A DNA stretch of 64,000 nt from Glebionis coronaria (Eukaryota; Streptophyta; Magnoliopsida; Asterales; Asteraceae), in NCBI GenBank assembly GCA_025667525.1, contig CM046874.1, forward strand, positions 278,936,380-279,000,379, in the 5' to 3' direction. The first letter of the stretch is position 1; every line of letters starts with the position of its first letter. A program made the position numbers and the translations under genes. Positions 23,748 through 35,849 of this stretch are shown one piece after another. The notes beneath the pieces were generated by a model. It worked only from the letters and a program-made list of their open reading frames with translations. It did not search any database and had not been told where the DNA came from.

Positions 23748-24136
23748 TGTTGTCCCATATTATTTAGATGATTAATCAAGAAAGGTAGATAAAGATGGAA
23801 GATTTCTAGAGAGAGAAAGTAGTGAGAGAAAGTAGAGATAATGGTTGGAACTTTTGGAGGATTAGATTAGAGAGAGAAATTAACAAATGACCAACACCCT
23901 TCCTAACATGCTAGGAAGGGTATATATAGTCCACCCACATGCGGGCTTGTTTATGGACTATATTCTAATAGGCCGGGCTTTCCTTTTGGGCTTTAGTTAC
24001 TTATGAACGAACTTTAGCCTAAAGTTAAGCCCGTATAACACGACTAATCTACTACCTATTACAACTTTCTATTATACGATACATAATAAACTTATGACCG
24101 AGCATTCTTGTTTGACTCAATATTTTGAGGCTAACA
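23748..24136 (-). repeat. Element L 3' LTR (389 bp)
   Basis: On the minus strand it runs TGTTAGCCTC... to ...GGGACAACA. A polypurine tract (ctcattgggggagat, 24137-24151) stands directly upstream, so it is a 3' LTR. A TATA-like tatatata lies at 23921-23928, and GAGAGAAAGTAG repeats at about 23806-23840. The left flank is acata; no second copy is in view because the other end of L is lost. Confidence 0.8.
23921..23928 (-). promoter_or_regulatory. TATA box in L LTR
   Basis: tatatata about 210 bp into the 389 bp LTR (minus strand), a normal promoter position for a small copia-type LTR. Confidence 0.5.
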
Positions 24137-26129
24137 ATCTCCCCCAATGAGAGGTCATTACCCTTTATGAGAGGTCATTACCCTTTATGAGAGGTCATTA
24201 CCTTTTGTCATTTGGAGATTTGTAGAGATTACTAATCTCGCCAAAAATGAGTCTCGAACGTGTAATAGTAGTCTTGTTTCTTCATGCTGTGATCTTTGAA
24301 CCTTTGTCGTTGTCTTTCGACTTTGTCTTTAAATCTTGAGATCTTCAAATCATCCTTGACTAGTCTTCGCCATCTTGCGATCTTGTGTCTTCATCCACAT
24401 GCTCTCACTATTAATTGTTGAATATGTCTTTAGGCATGAGTATGTGGTTTTGAATCTTTGACTTTGCTGAATACACCGTGACGCCACCTTCTTGAGACAA
24501 AACATAGACACAGACTGAATGGCTTTGACATTCGTCCTAAATCGGTAGCGTTTTACCTCCGGTCGGTGAAGACCGTTATACGATATTAAATATCGTACCT
24601 GTGATTAGGTTGATTCAATTAAGAATCTCCTTGACAGGGTTTCGCGGCTGTACTAGCCGTTCTCTTTACTCGACCGTCTCAAAGCAAGACTGCGAACATA
24701 AAGAGTGAATCAATTGGATAGATATCGCTTGATTAAAGTCGTCAATTCAAATTCCTGGAACAAGTTTTATTCATAAAGAATCTTACCATTGTTGCTTTCC
24801 AGTTGACACAAGCTTGATTCATAAGAATCTCGTAAGTCACCTACCGTAGCGCTATTTGAGGTTGACGCTAGAAGGATTTCCATTCGTCACTGTGAATATT
24901 AATGAATATCACTCTGAATGTTCTGGCAAGACCATAAAGATATTGCGTAGAAACCTGAAACGAGTTTGAATCAAATTAGAATCAAACCACCTGTTGCTTT
25001 TCAGTTTTACACATGTTTAATTCATAAAGAATCTTACATATGACCTACCGCAGTGCTGTTTGATGTTAACACTGGAAGGATTTCCACTCATCATTTTGAA
25101 TACTAGGTAGTATCACTCTTTGTGTTCTAGCAATATCGCAAGGATATAGCTTAGGACTCTCTTGTTCATCATCTGTGTGTCCTAACGAGATTTGATGATT
25201 TCTTGGCTCTAGACTCGATTTGTGCACTTTTAGTGGTCGAAGGCTGGAGCAGATGCCACCTATTGAATATCAACTATCTCAGAGTGAGAAAGTCAATAGA
25301 AGTTATGTTGATCTCCGTGACAATAAAACAAACTTCTTTTGAGAGAAGCCTGAGTAGCTAGGTAAGGTTTGTGCATTACATCACTGGGTCCATGATGAGT
25401 TATCGTCATGATGTGTTGACCCGGTTTCTACCTAAGTTGTAGGGAGGGCTTCTTTCTTTACACCCTTTATCCTTACATTTCTTTTTCATTCTTCAACCCC
25501 TTCAATGCTTACCAAGACATCATTACTAGCACCTTGTTGTGATTGTTCCTGTGCTAGCATCAATACTTAGTCGGCATTCAGTTACGTTCACATTCTACTC
25601 CATCTTTCCTAAGGACTTCTAATAATCTATTGGATTGTCCCTGGGAAGATCCCTCCGGTTCTGGTTGGATCATAGGACTTAAACCTAACCACCCTTTTGA
25701 CACCAATAACGTCGTGGATTAAAGATGTTGTGGGTATTTGATCGTAACCATAAAAACCACTTTAAATATCTAACTAGATGTTTGAAAAACATCTAACACC
25801 TTGATAGTTTTTGTTGTTTCAGAAATGCTCCCCCTTCACATGTGTATCGATAATCAAAAGTGTTTCGCACATGTGGGTAAGAGTTAAAAGTGCAGAGTCT
25901 TGCAAAATAGATCATATTTTAATCACATTTCCCCCCTATCTCTAATATATAAAATCTTTTGATATTAGAGATACCAAATTTGATTAAAATATATTGTGAA
26001 AAATAGTCTTGAAAACTTTCGGGAGAAAGATGTGTCAATCTTTTGCATGAAGTTGAAATGCTCACCCTAAAAAATTGATCCAATTGAATTGTCATTGTGA
26101 GGATGTGATCCACATTTCGGTTTTTGAGG
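24137..26129 (-). other. Element L internal fragment, non-coding
   Basis: No protein is recognised; the 64-codon frame at 25919-26113 has no support. It contains three tandem copies of a 20 bp unit (atgagaggtcattacccttt) at about 24147-24205. It also has two diverged direct copies of a ~170 bp block (about 24780-24960 and 25005-25150). The polypurine tract lies next to the LTR. The 5' end is missing: at 26129/26130 it abuts a truncated LTR of E, a probable deletion junction. Likely a non-autonomous element. Confidence 0.55.
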
Positions 26130-29100
26130 ATGGAAATTGTTATTTAAGTGCGGGCCATGAATTCTTGTTGTCTTCCCGAGAATTACCTTCAAGTACTTGA
26201 CATAAGACATGTTAAAAGAAAGGGTCAGCAAAAACGCCGAGTGAATTCATAGAGGTTAATAAAACCATTAATATATCATTGGTATATAATTATTACCAAA
26301 AATCATTTTGTACAAATCTTTATAATAGGCCATAAAATAGCCAAAGTCATTTTATACAAATCCTTATCAAAAATCATAATATAGGCGTTTGCCTTCAAAA
26401 TCATTATACGAACCATTGTCGTAAAAACATCATACAATACGTTTTTTAACGTTGTATAAAGTTAAATAAAAACCGTTATATGAATATGGTTATGTAAAAC
26501 CAAAACACAAACATAATATCAATAATAAGACCCCGTATTGCTAGTCAGGCAATATATCGTAATTCAGTACGTATAGCAGTATTTCGTTATTTGGATTATT
26601 ATAAGCCGCATGACATTGTTACCTTACTACAACAAACAACAGGTAGCTAACCCGAAACTCATTTGCCCATCTAAATTAGCGTGTCGTCACAATAATCACG
26701 CTTGTGTAAATCTTCTCATACATAAATTCGCTTACCAATCAATGTGGCACGACGGAGATCAACCGTCAAGGCGCGAACTGGGGTGATCGTCCCCAAATAG
26801 TACTATTATATGCACAAGCGTCTACCAAATCCCGGTAGTTCAAAATTCATGCTAATGGGACTTTTAGTGACATAACCTAACTTTAATAATCCATTTTAAT
26901 TCATACACGGGTCATATAATCATTCACCGGGTCATACAGTCATTCGGGTCCAAATCAATAAACAAACAATCAGGACAACTGGTGTCCTATTTTTATTAAA
27001 ACTAACATGTTATCTCCCTCGCGGGTTTATAAAACGTTTCATAAAAACATTTAAAAGAGTGTGAGGCTATGAACTCACATTGATTGGGAAAGGCGGGTTA
27101 TCGGCGATTCGGATGTACGGTACGTGCTTCAGTCATGGAAACCTAGACAAATAATACTTGTCTTAGACTCTTGTCCAATGACTTTATAAAATAACAATTA
27201 TGTATACATATGATGATTTTATATATGATGATGATCAAGTGGGTTTATACATTCTCATTTACTCATTTTAGTGTTATGTATTGGTAACTTTTATACTAGT
27301 TTACTAGTTTTACTTATTCACATGTTTTAGGCCCAATAAGCCTATTACAAGCCCAATAATTTTCATTAGCCCAATTATACTTTTAAAATTCAGTATTATA
27401 CTTTACATGTTGGGCCCAAATGGGTTAAGCCCAATAAGTAAGTTTATAAGTGTTTTACCAAACTAGTCGGGTTAATAGTCCAATAAGACTACTTTGGCCC
27501 GTTAATGTCTATATGTTGTAAAGCTCGGGTTTTATCAATTTTACTTGTTATATAAGTTCATATATCAGTATGTGAGTTTATAAAAGTTTACATTAGACGG
27601 GTCCGACCGTCTAAGTTTTATTTGACCAAAAACGTTAATCTTACGATACTAGTCGAAAAGACGTAAAAATCATGTTTATAGTTTTTATAACTTATAAAAC
27701 ATACCAAACTACCATTTTTATATAATGTCCATTTATTTATCCTTATACATATTTATATAAATGAAATATATAAGTTAGTGGGTTTTAATTTCACATTTTA
27801 TACAATATTATTTTGAGTGCTTATATAAGACTATTAAACTTTAATTTCATAAAATATGATTTTTAGTTTCACTTTCACCATTTTTATCATATCTTGAGTT
27901 CTATAAGGATATAGAAGCTCATTTTTGGATGACATAAACTTCATATTATGTGCTAAAAATAAGTTAGCTATAGCTACTGCTCAATCCATGTCCAAGTATC
28001 CTTAACAGTCCCTACAAAACAGACTATTCAGATTGGTATACAAATTTTGTTTTGATCATATCTCACTCATTTTGATGATTCCATTGCATGACCAACTCTC
28101 ACGTGTGTATGACATCTAATACTTACTTTAAATTGATTCCACCATGTCATTTTATCAGTTTATCATTTGGTTAGTTACTGTTTTTATACAGCCAACTTTA
28201 TAAGCAAGAATTTAACATTTTTACCTATGGTTTTCCATCTTTTTAACCATGTTTATCAAATCTATCAACACCAAATCCCCACATAATATTTTTAATCATC
28301 ATTAATCATCATATACATATACATAAATAAAGAAATTACAAGATTACATAATCAAAATAATCAAAAGGATAGGAAGAACAATCTCTATACCACCATTAGT
28401 GATGAAAAGATGAGGTTTTTGATGAACAAGACTTGGTTCTTGTTATCAAATCTTCAACTTTAGCAAGGAAACTTCTTGGGTCCTTTGGATAGATGAACAC
28501 CTCCATGAATTCAGCCCTTTAACCTCATGAAAACTCCTTTTCATAGGTTAAGATTACTTCCAATCTTCATATCTTCAAAGGTTCTTCATCATATGTATAG
28601 ATAACACAAAGTTTGTGGTTAAAATTTATCAAAATGGGGTGCTTGATGGTGGTTCTTGGACGGCAAGGGTGGAGGGTGAGAGAGAAGTGTGTGGTTTTGC
28701 ATGTTGCAAATGAGTAAATGGTTTAAGATGAAAGTGGTTTTGGTGTTGGTGTAGCTTACTTTGTAAGCTTCAAGTTAACAAGTGTTAGCTTGTTTATGAG
28801 GTTTTGACACCTCATGGTGTGTGTTGGAGCCTTCTTGGCCGTCCCATATAGTGGGGTGGGCAAGTGTAAAACTTGTCCCATCCCACTAATTTATGGGTAC
28901 TCCTGGATTCTAGTTTCCTCGATTTGCGTGTGCTCGGGTCGCTTTACGAAAAAAGTTTTTATAAATTATGAATCAACGGCACAAAACGAATCTAATAAAA
29001 ATTGTTTCATCAAAAACAGAGTTCAAAAACGTAAATACGTAATCCTAAGGTTTCCGGTTTAGTCATAAAAGACGTTAAATTATGCACGTAACGTAGAATC

Positions 29101-29247
29101 CTCCGGTTTAGACGTAGTCGATGCTACTTAAGACGTAAATCCAAATTTCTTCCCAAAATAAGTGAGTTCATAATATAACATTAAAAATAATGTTTTTAAA
29201 TAACACTTGAGAATAAAATATCAATCATAAATTGACGGATTGTCACA
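26130..29247 (-). repeat. Element E 3' LTR, truncated (inverted)
   Basis: Reverse complement of 2933-6051 with small differences. It begins at 29247 with TGTGACAATCC on the minus strand and stops at 26130 inside U5; the last 192 bp (6052-6243 equivalent) are missing. A polypurine tract at 29248-29262 shows it is the 3' LTR. The 82-codon frame at 28814-29062 corresponds to 3119-3367 in the other LTR. Confidence 0.92.
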
Positions 29248-29262
29248 GCATTTACCCCTAAA
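29248..29262 (-). other. Element E polypurine tract
   Basis: tttaggggtaaatgc on the minus strand directly before TGTGACAATCC. It identifies the adjoining LTR as 3'. Confidence 0.82.
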
Positions 29263-32200
29263 CAGTATCTGTGTCCTCAAAGATCAATTTATCTTACTAC
29301 TCGCTTCTTATAGAGTTAAAGCCATGTCGGTATTTCCTCCACATTCGGTCTTTTCTCACAAGTGTACTCCATTACAATACGCGAGTTTCATCAAACATAA
29401 CTATGGGAATAAGATCAGGCTTAATGTTGACTTACTTTCTCTATCCATGATGTTCACGGGTTTTTGATGAATACAACTTTTCGCCGATCTAAACTTCATC
29501 AAGAAGAATTCAGATTTTCACTTGATAGACATTTTATCAAGTTAGATATACGAATCATAATTCACGCAGCCCTTGAAGTCCTAGAGTAGATCCAACTTAT
29601 ATGCCTTTCAAACCAATTTTTACATCATCTCAATGGTCCCATTCAACGGGGACTTATATCCCATGATCTTTCAGATCATCAATTCATTTTTCCATGGTTA
29701 AAATTTTTGGCATAACTTCGCTACCCATCCTGCACTTCAAGATCTACATTTCATATTCACATAACCTCCTGCCCACTACCGGCAGTCAATAATTAGATCC
29801 TAATTTCAACAATCATTTCAGGTCTCGCGGGTCGGGTATTTTGTAAGGTTAGGTTTGTCATCATAGGAAACATTAAACCTAAAAGACATGTCCAACTCAC
29901 AATGGGTGTATGTCGGATGTCTTCATCCCAACTCCTGCTTACAGATGCTCTCATATTTAGATCCTAATAAGATTCGATCTCGATCCTAATACGATAATAT
30001 CAATGATAATCTCTCCAAATGAGAACAATTATACGGTTTATTGCCAAAGGTCAATCATTCAAGCATAAAACAACACTTCTAGTGTTTTGTATCATTACTT
30101 TACCTCGTCCCTTCGATTGGGGTGGTAAACAGTACTCTCATCAAGGTTCGTTCCCAATGACTTCTAAGCAAATCTCTAGAAATTCGATGCGAAGCGAGGG
30201 TCATGATAAAGATGTTCGATACATGCACACTATGTTTACATAACTCCTTTAAATACAAAAGAGTCAATTTCTTCATCAAGAATCTAGCATTATCATTAAC
30301 GGGAATGATATTAGTAGATTTGGTCAGTCTGTCGACGATGACCCAAATCGAATCAAATTCAGATGATGACCTTTGCAATAGTTAGACGTTTACTAATGTA
30401 TGAGGCGATGTCTGCCTTCATAAATTGCATCAGTACAACTTCTTCAAATAAAGATACATTTAATTAGAAATGACATGAATAGAATACTTAAACCTATGAG
30501 ATTCCAACATAACTAAATCTCGAAATCCTCCATATTTCGGCCACCATATGCGGCCTTTTAAGCATTTAACGCCATCGGCTCTTATTACTAATGGTTCACA
30601 TTAGCCGCGAACCCCCTTTTTTTAATCTATATTATCCTTCTTACAAGCATCGGCTATTTTTAAATTATTCGGCAATTTATTTTGCACATTCATTATTAAG
30701 GAACACATCCTAATTGATTCTTTATCCTTTTTACATAATGCGTCAGTATTTACATTCATCTTTCCTGATGAAATAATTATCATGTCTACAATTTACTCAG
30801 AAATTCTTTCTTCATATTTTCTAAGTTTTAGTTTCGTCTCAACTATCATTTTTATCAGTTTTGCTCAATCCGACGTTTAAAGCGTCGATAAATAATTCAA
30901 GTAATTAAATAATAAATATTCAATTTTTATGAAACGTAAACGAAAAAATTTAAATTTCTTAGTTCTACCAACTATATGAAAATGTTAAAAAATAAATTTG
31001 AATTTAATTAACACGATTTTTGTTGATTTACCGAAAATAATTAGTGAGATTCGTAAATGTTCGAAAAAAATCTTTGTTTATACTTTGATCACAATTTTCT
31101 TAGTTGAAAAGTAAAAATTGTCGTGTTCAAATTTTAAGTCAGGGTTTATATGGTTTTCCTCAATCCCTCTTAGGTTGTCTTGAGGTATACACAAACATTT
31201 ACCCCTAAACAGGAGTTTAGTTAAATATTATGGGTATAAGGGAATAATCCCTCAAAAGTTCTTTTTGATAAAACATTTGTCAAAACATATTTGCACTTTC
31301 TTTTTGGTAAAACCCAAAGTCTTAAATGGCTCTAACCTTTGAAGAGTCAATATATATTTCATTATCTATTAATCACACGGTCAAATAATGTAAAGGATTA
31401 AGCCTTAAATCACATGTTAATTATTCAAGGTACAAGTTTTCATTGTTCGGCCAATTCAGGGCAATCTATAAATAATTATTAACTCCTTCTTATTCTTAGA
31501 AACAAACAAATGGTCCTTAATGATCACAAGCATGAATTTATCATATTACAGCCTACACACGTGATTCACCAAATTTATGAATGCTACATGTATATTAGTC
31601 AATCAAAACGACATCACGTGAAACTCATAATGTTCATTACAAGTTCTGGATGTAGTAATTGGAATAGATAATTTTTTTCGCGGACGCGAAATTGATGATA
31701 ACCATGCCGTGGATCAAATTCTAAAAACATACGCTAGAACCTTGTAAATGATCGAACAAATCTATCGTCTTGGGTAGTGCATATAGATTTTTAATCGTCA
31801 ATTTACCTAGTTCACGGTAATCAATAAATATAAGAAATAATAACACCATAACTCTTCATGATGACGAGCTTGGTAGAATAAAAGCTTTCACCGACAACTC
31901 TCTCAGTTGCACGGTAATTCTTTCGATTCAGATGGTGCTGACGTATAGTGCACATGCCATAGGTGCAACACCGAGAATATAATCAATACCAATTCAACTT
32001 GCCATAATGGCGAAAGTCTAGGTAAATCACCAGCAAATACCTCCTAAAGTTTCAGATAATAGAAACATCTTTTAATAAATTTACTTTAAGTTCTTTCTAG
32101 ATTACAAGATCTATAATTAGTTTATAACCATTCGTGGTATTCTTTCAAGTCTAAATGCAGGATATGGTCATCCATCAAGAATTATTTAGATCACTTTTGA

Positions 32201-32836
32201 TAATCAACATCTCATCTTTTGGGGGAATTCTATTCGAGTTCCCATCAATTAAGACAATGTCGTCATGTCATAATCAATCAATCCATTCTACTGGTACTAC
32301 CAACTTTCCAGATTCATTACCGTTGATAAGATGTGAATTTCTCAAAAGACTAATAACTCATAATCCTTCACAATTCAAGGATATCTGAAGACATAACTAA
32401 CCTTAAAAGAGTAAGGTCAACGCATGATTTACGCGAGAGAATTTCAAATCAGATAAAGACGAAAACATTAACGAATATGAATATATCCAATGTTTTCAAG
32501 ATTTGAGTACGCATTCGAAAGCTCCTCGGATCGTTACCCAGGTCATTCAAATGAAATCTAATCAAAAGAAATGATAGGAACGTCGTACATCCAGTTGGGT
32601 ATCAACATTCGGTAATCAAATACTTTTCCGAAGAATCTCACCACGGGAGAATTGGACAAGAAGGGAATATCAATTGTCAATTAAGACAAATTCCACAGAT
32701 AAGTAAATTCGACTCAGAAGAATAAATAGTACGGGCACATATGTAGGTGTCCCTATCAATATATCCCTATTTTTCACTTCTTGCAGATCTCATAAAATTC
32801 AATCTTTCACAATCTTCAAAGAAAATTTAGTGTTTA
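29263..32836 (-). pseudogene. Element E pol pseudogene: RT, RNase H region, integrase (gypsy)
   Basis: Heavily decayed gypsy pol on the minus strand. RT is recognisable at about 31675-31930: the residues before '[13 protein letters not shown]', then a '[10 protein letters not shown]' stretch and 'GYHQFRVR'. Integrase follows at about 30100-30470: 'KADIASYISKRLT', then 'SIWVIVDRLTKS' and a diverged core. RT before integrase identifies Ty3/gypsy, and the wording fits chromoviruses. Frames shift and stop repeatedly. The segment ends at 32832-32836 (gttta) where F is inserted. The region at 30480-31670 should be RNase H but I could not recognise it. Confidence 0.8.
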
Positions 32837-35832
32837 TGTAAAACCCGCATGCTTTTATCATGAATAGTACCCTTAAGATCGTACGTACTAGATTAAAACT
32901 TTCCTTTTATAGTACGATTACGTTTACGTGTTAGGATTTTACGTATTATGTACGCGTCAGAACACGATAAGTATTTATTACGCACGAACACGCAATAATT
33001 ATTTAAACAATAATTAATCACGAACATCCGATCATGAAATCACGAACGTAATTAAATCATGAACTATTATTAATTACATATATATATATATTTATTACGA
33101 GCGTAAATAAATATATTAGGTCACGGTAATTATTTAACGAGAACACACAAAAAGCGAACACAAATAAACACGAACAAACACGTAAAACACGAACACGAGA
33201 ACAAACTTATTAATTAGACACAGAAAATGATCGGGTTACCCCATGTGGGCCCATATGCCAGGAAATTAGAAAGGAGGATGGGCCAAGCCCATCAAAATTT
33301 ACTAAAGAAGGGGGTTAAGGGAAAAACACTACTCATTTTCACTTTATAGAGGATTTTCACAAAAACCTAAAAAGCTCTCCTCCTCCTTCTTTTGTTTCTT
33401 TTGGCCGCCATCTTCAAACACACCAAAGGGGTGTTTGTTGATCTTTGATCTTGGATTTATTTCTAGTGTTCGTGTTTGTTCATCGTTCCTTAGATCCACG
33501 CATTCGGTAATTCGTTTAAACACTTTCTTTTGATTTAATCTTTTTAATAATTATGAACATGATATGTTTTTATTAAAAACCTAATTAAATCATAGATCTA
33601 ACATGAAATTGGTTTTGGTATAAATCAAAAAGGGATGTTTAAGGGGTGTTTGTTCTTGGCCGCGCCTAACCCGAACCCGAGAGGGTCTCGGTTTGTCCAT
33701 TTGACCACCACCGAGACCATATGGTCCCGGTTGGTTGGTGTGGGTCCCACGGCAGCATCAAGACAAGGGTAACCCCGATTTGGTTCGGGGTATGGTGTCG
33801 ATTTCATGTCCGGTTCATGGTTCTTAGTCAAGATCCGGTTCATGGTGTATGTTTAGATTTTTTATTTTATGATCTTATGTTAAAATTAAATTAATAACAT
33901 GACATGACTAATTTAATAACATGACTTAGGTTATTTTAATTATTAAAATCATGAAATTATTAACCTAAGTATTTTATATTTTAGACTTATAATTAATTTA
34001 TTATTTAAAAACCATGGTTATAATTAATTAATTAACATGACTTAGGTTATATTATTAATAAATAATAATACGTGTTTTAACCTAAGTATTTAACTTTATT
34101 TAATTAAAAACATGTTATACTTTAATTAAATATTTTAACCTATAGTTTATTTTAATTACATGAAATAATTAATAAACTATACATTATATCATATGACTTA
34201 GAAAATAATCATAAAAACACTTAGGCTTATATACTTAGCTTATTTAACCAGCTTATTTCTAATTATGGAAACTTCTATTTTTAGAAACTTATTTAAATAA
34301 GGCAGCTAATCTATTTATGGAAAAGTTCTATTTTTTTTAGAAACTTATTTATTTCAGGAAGCTAATCCATTTATGGAAACTTATTTAAATAAGGCAGCTA
34401 ATCTATTTATGGAAACTTTCTATTTTTAGAAACTTATCTATTTTAAGCAGTAGTTCTATTTTTGGAAACTTTATATTTTTGGAAACTTTCTATTTTTGGA
34501 AACTTTCTATTTTTAGAAACTTTCTATTTTTGGAAACTTTCTATTTTTGGTAACTTTCTATTTTTGGAAACTTTCTATTTTTGGAAACTTTCTATTCTAG
34601 GAAACCTGCTATTTTTGGAAAGTTACTTATTATTACACAGTAAGTATAATAATACATGAAATACCATAAATACTTAATCAGATTAAACAGAATATAAGAT
34701 AAACACAGTTTAAGGCTTTAAACAGTAAAACATGGTAAGAACATATAAAATAAGCTAAGACATGACATAAAACCAGCTACGTATTTAGTAAGCAGATACT
34801 TATTCATGTATGTATTTATGTAGCACTAGTGATACAGAAGTAGGATTCCTCTCAGTTCATCTTCTTCGTTCACTGGACATAAGGTACGGATTCCCGTCCT
34901 TTCAGTATGGACATTCTTTCCTTATTAGGATTCCTCGTATGCAGCCAAATGTTTTCCCGTAGTATAAGTATGTGTTTAAATTGCATATGTTTAACTTAGA
35001 ATACCTATAGCCATATACATGCATGACCAGTTTCACCTAGTTATGGAGGTACCATAACCATAACATTAGAGGCACTGATGTTATGACTTCACCACGGCGG
35101 AGTGATTGCTCGTGGCGTCCCTTCAGCTTTTGGCCATTTATATTATATTTATCATGTGGGGCGTATGGGTGCATCCTAGTTACATGTTTTCAGTCAGGAT
35201 TTCATGGTGAATGTGGTGTGTGCCTTGCATCCTTCACAAGGAGCTGATCCCTCCTACCTAGAACCAGTATATTAAATTAGAGGTAGCCCCTCTAATTTGC
35301 ATGATGAGGTCACCCCTCCAAGTATTCATGCACGGTGGATTTTCATGACCTATATTGGCTAATGGTAAAATATATTAAACAGTTTTCATAAGATAAACAT
35401 AGGGCTTTTCAAACTATAAAACCAGTTTTATGAACATGTTCCAGGTTTTCCAGGACTTATACATTTCCGCTGCATTTAAGTCTTTATCATGCTTAGTCAT
35501 TCATACTATGTCTATATCCGTGCACTGAGCGTTTTGCTCAGCCGTTACTTTCCTTTCCATGTCCCAAAACGGCAGGTACCCAAGGACAAACTCAAGCATT
35601 TTGGAGGACATGCATAGGATGGAAGCTGCCATAGACTTCTTCTCCTTTTGCCTTCATATATTTGTGCTTGTTTAAGTCTTACATTATTATGTTTTGAGCT
35701 TATGTTTGGGGACCGATGTTTGATTCCTGTTTACCCTATGGTCATGTAATGTTTTAGACATTTATCCTTGCATGCTTTGATGACACGCCATAATTACGCG
35801 TGGCATTCCATTTATCAAAATGGGGTGTTACA
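32837..35832 (+). repeat. Element F 5' LTR (Ty3/gypsy, ~3.0 kb)
   Basis: TGTAAAACCCGC...GGGTGTTACA followed by a primer site, so it is a 5' LTR. It is the inverted partner of 8077-11064. It carries the TTTCTATTTTTGGAAAC minisatellite at about 34255-34625, which produces a repetitive open frame (34462-34659) that is not a gene. The left flank gttta pairs with taaac beside the other LTR. Confidence 0.93.
34255..34625 (+). repeat. Minisatellite in F LTR, ~16 bp unit
   Basis: Tandem and near-tandem copies of GGAAACTTTCTATTTTT with variants. The same array lies in the partner LTR (9305-9640, opposite strand), and a short form is in H (23410-23490). It is therefore an inherited feature of this LTR family. 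Confidence 0.85.
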
Positions 35833-35836
35833 ATTA

Positions 35837-35849
35837 TGGTATCAGAGCC
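35837..35849 (+). other. Element F primer binding site
   Basis: TGGTATCAGAGCC four bases after the LTR end. Standard initiator-Met-tRNA complement. Confidence 0.93.

Noticed and set aside
31190..31206. Second polypurine tract of E (catttacccctaaac)
   Set aside because: It resembles the real tract at 29248-29262 but no LTR start follows, and it lies between RT and integrase remnants.
34462..34659. Phe/Leu/Trp-repetitive open frame
   Set aside because: A direct translation of the LTR minisatellite of F; not conserved as a frame in the partner LTR.
2933..35832. A giant cruciform or palindromic amplicon from the E/E' and F/F' inverted copies
   Set aside because: The inverted pairs are the 5' and 3' LTRs of two single elements separated by an inversion. 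Their internal halves are complementary parts, not duplicates.
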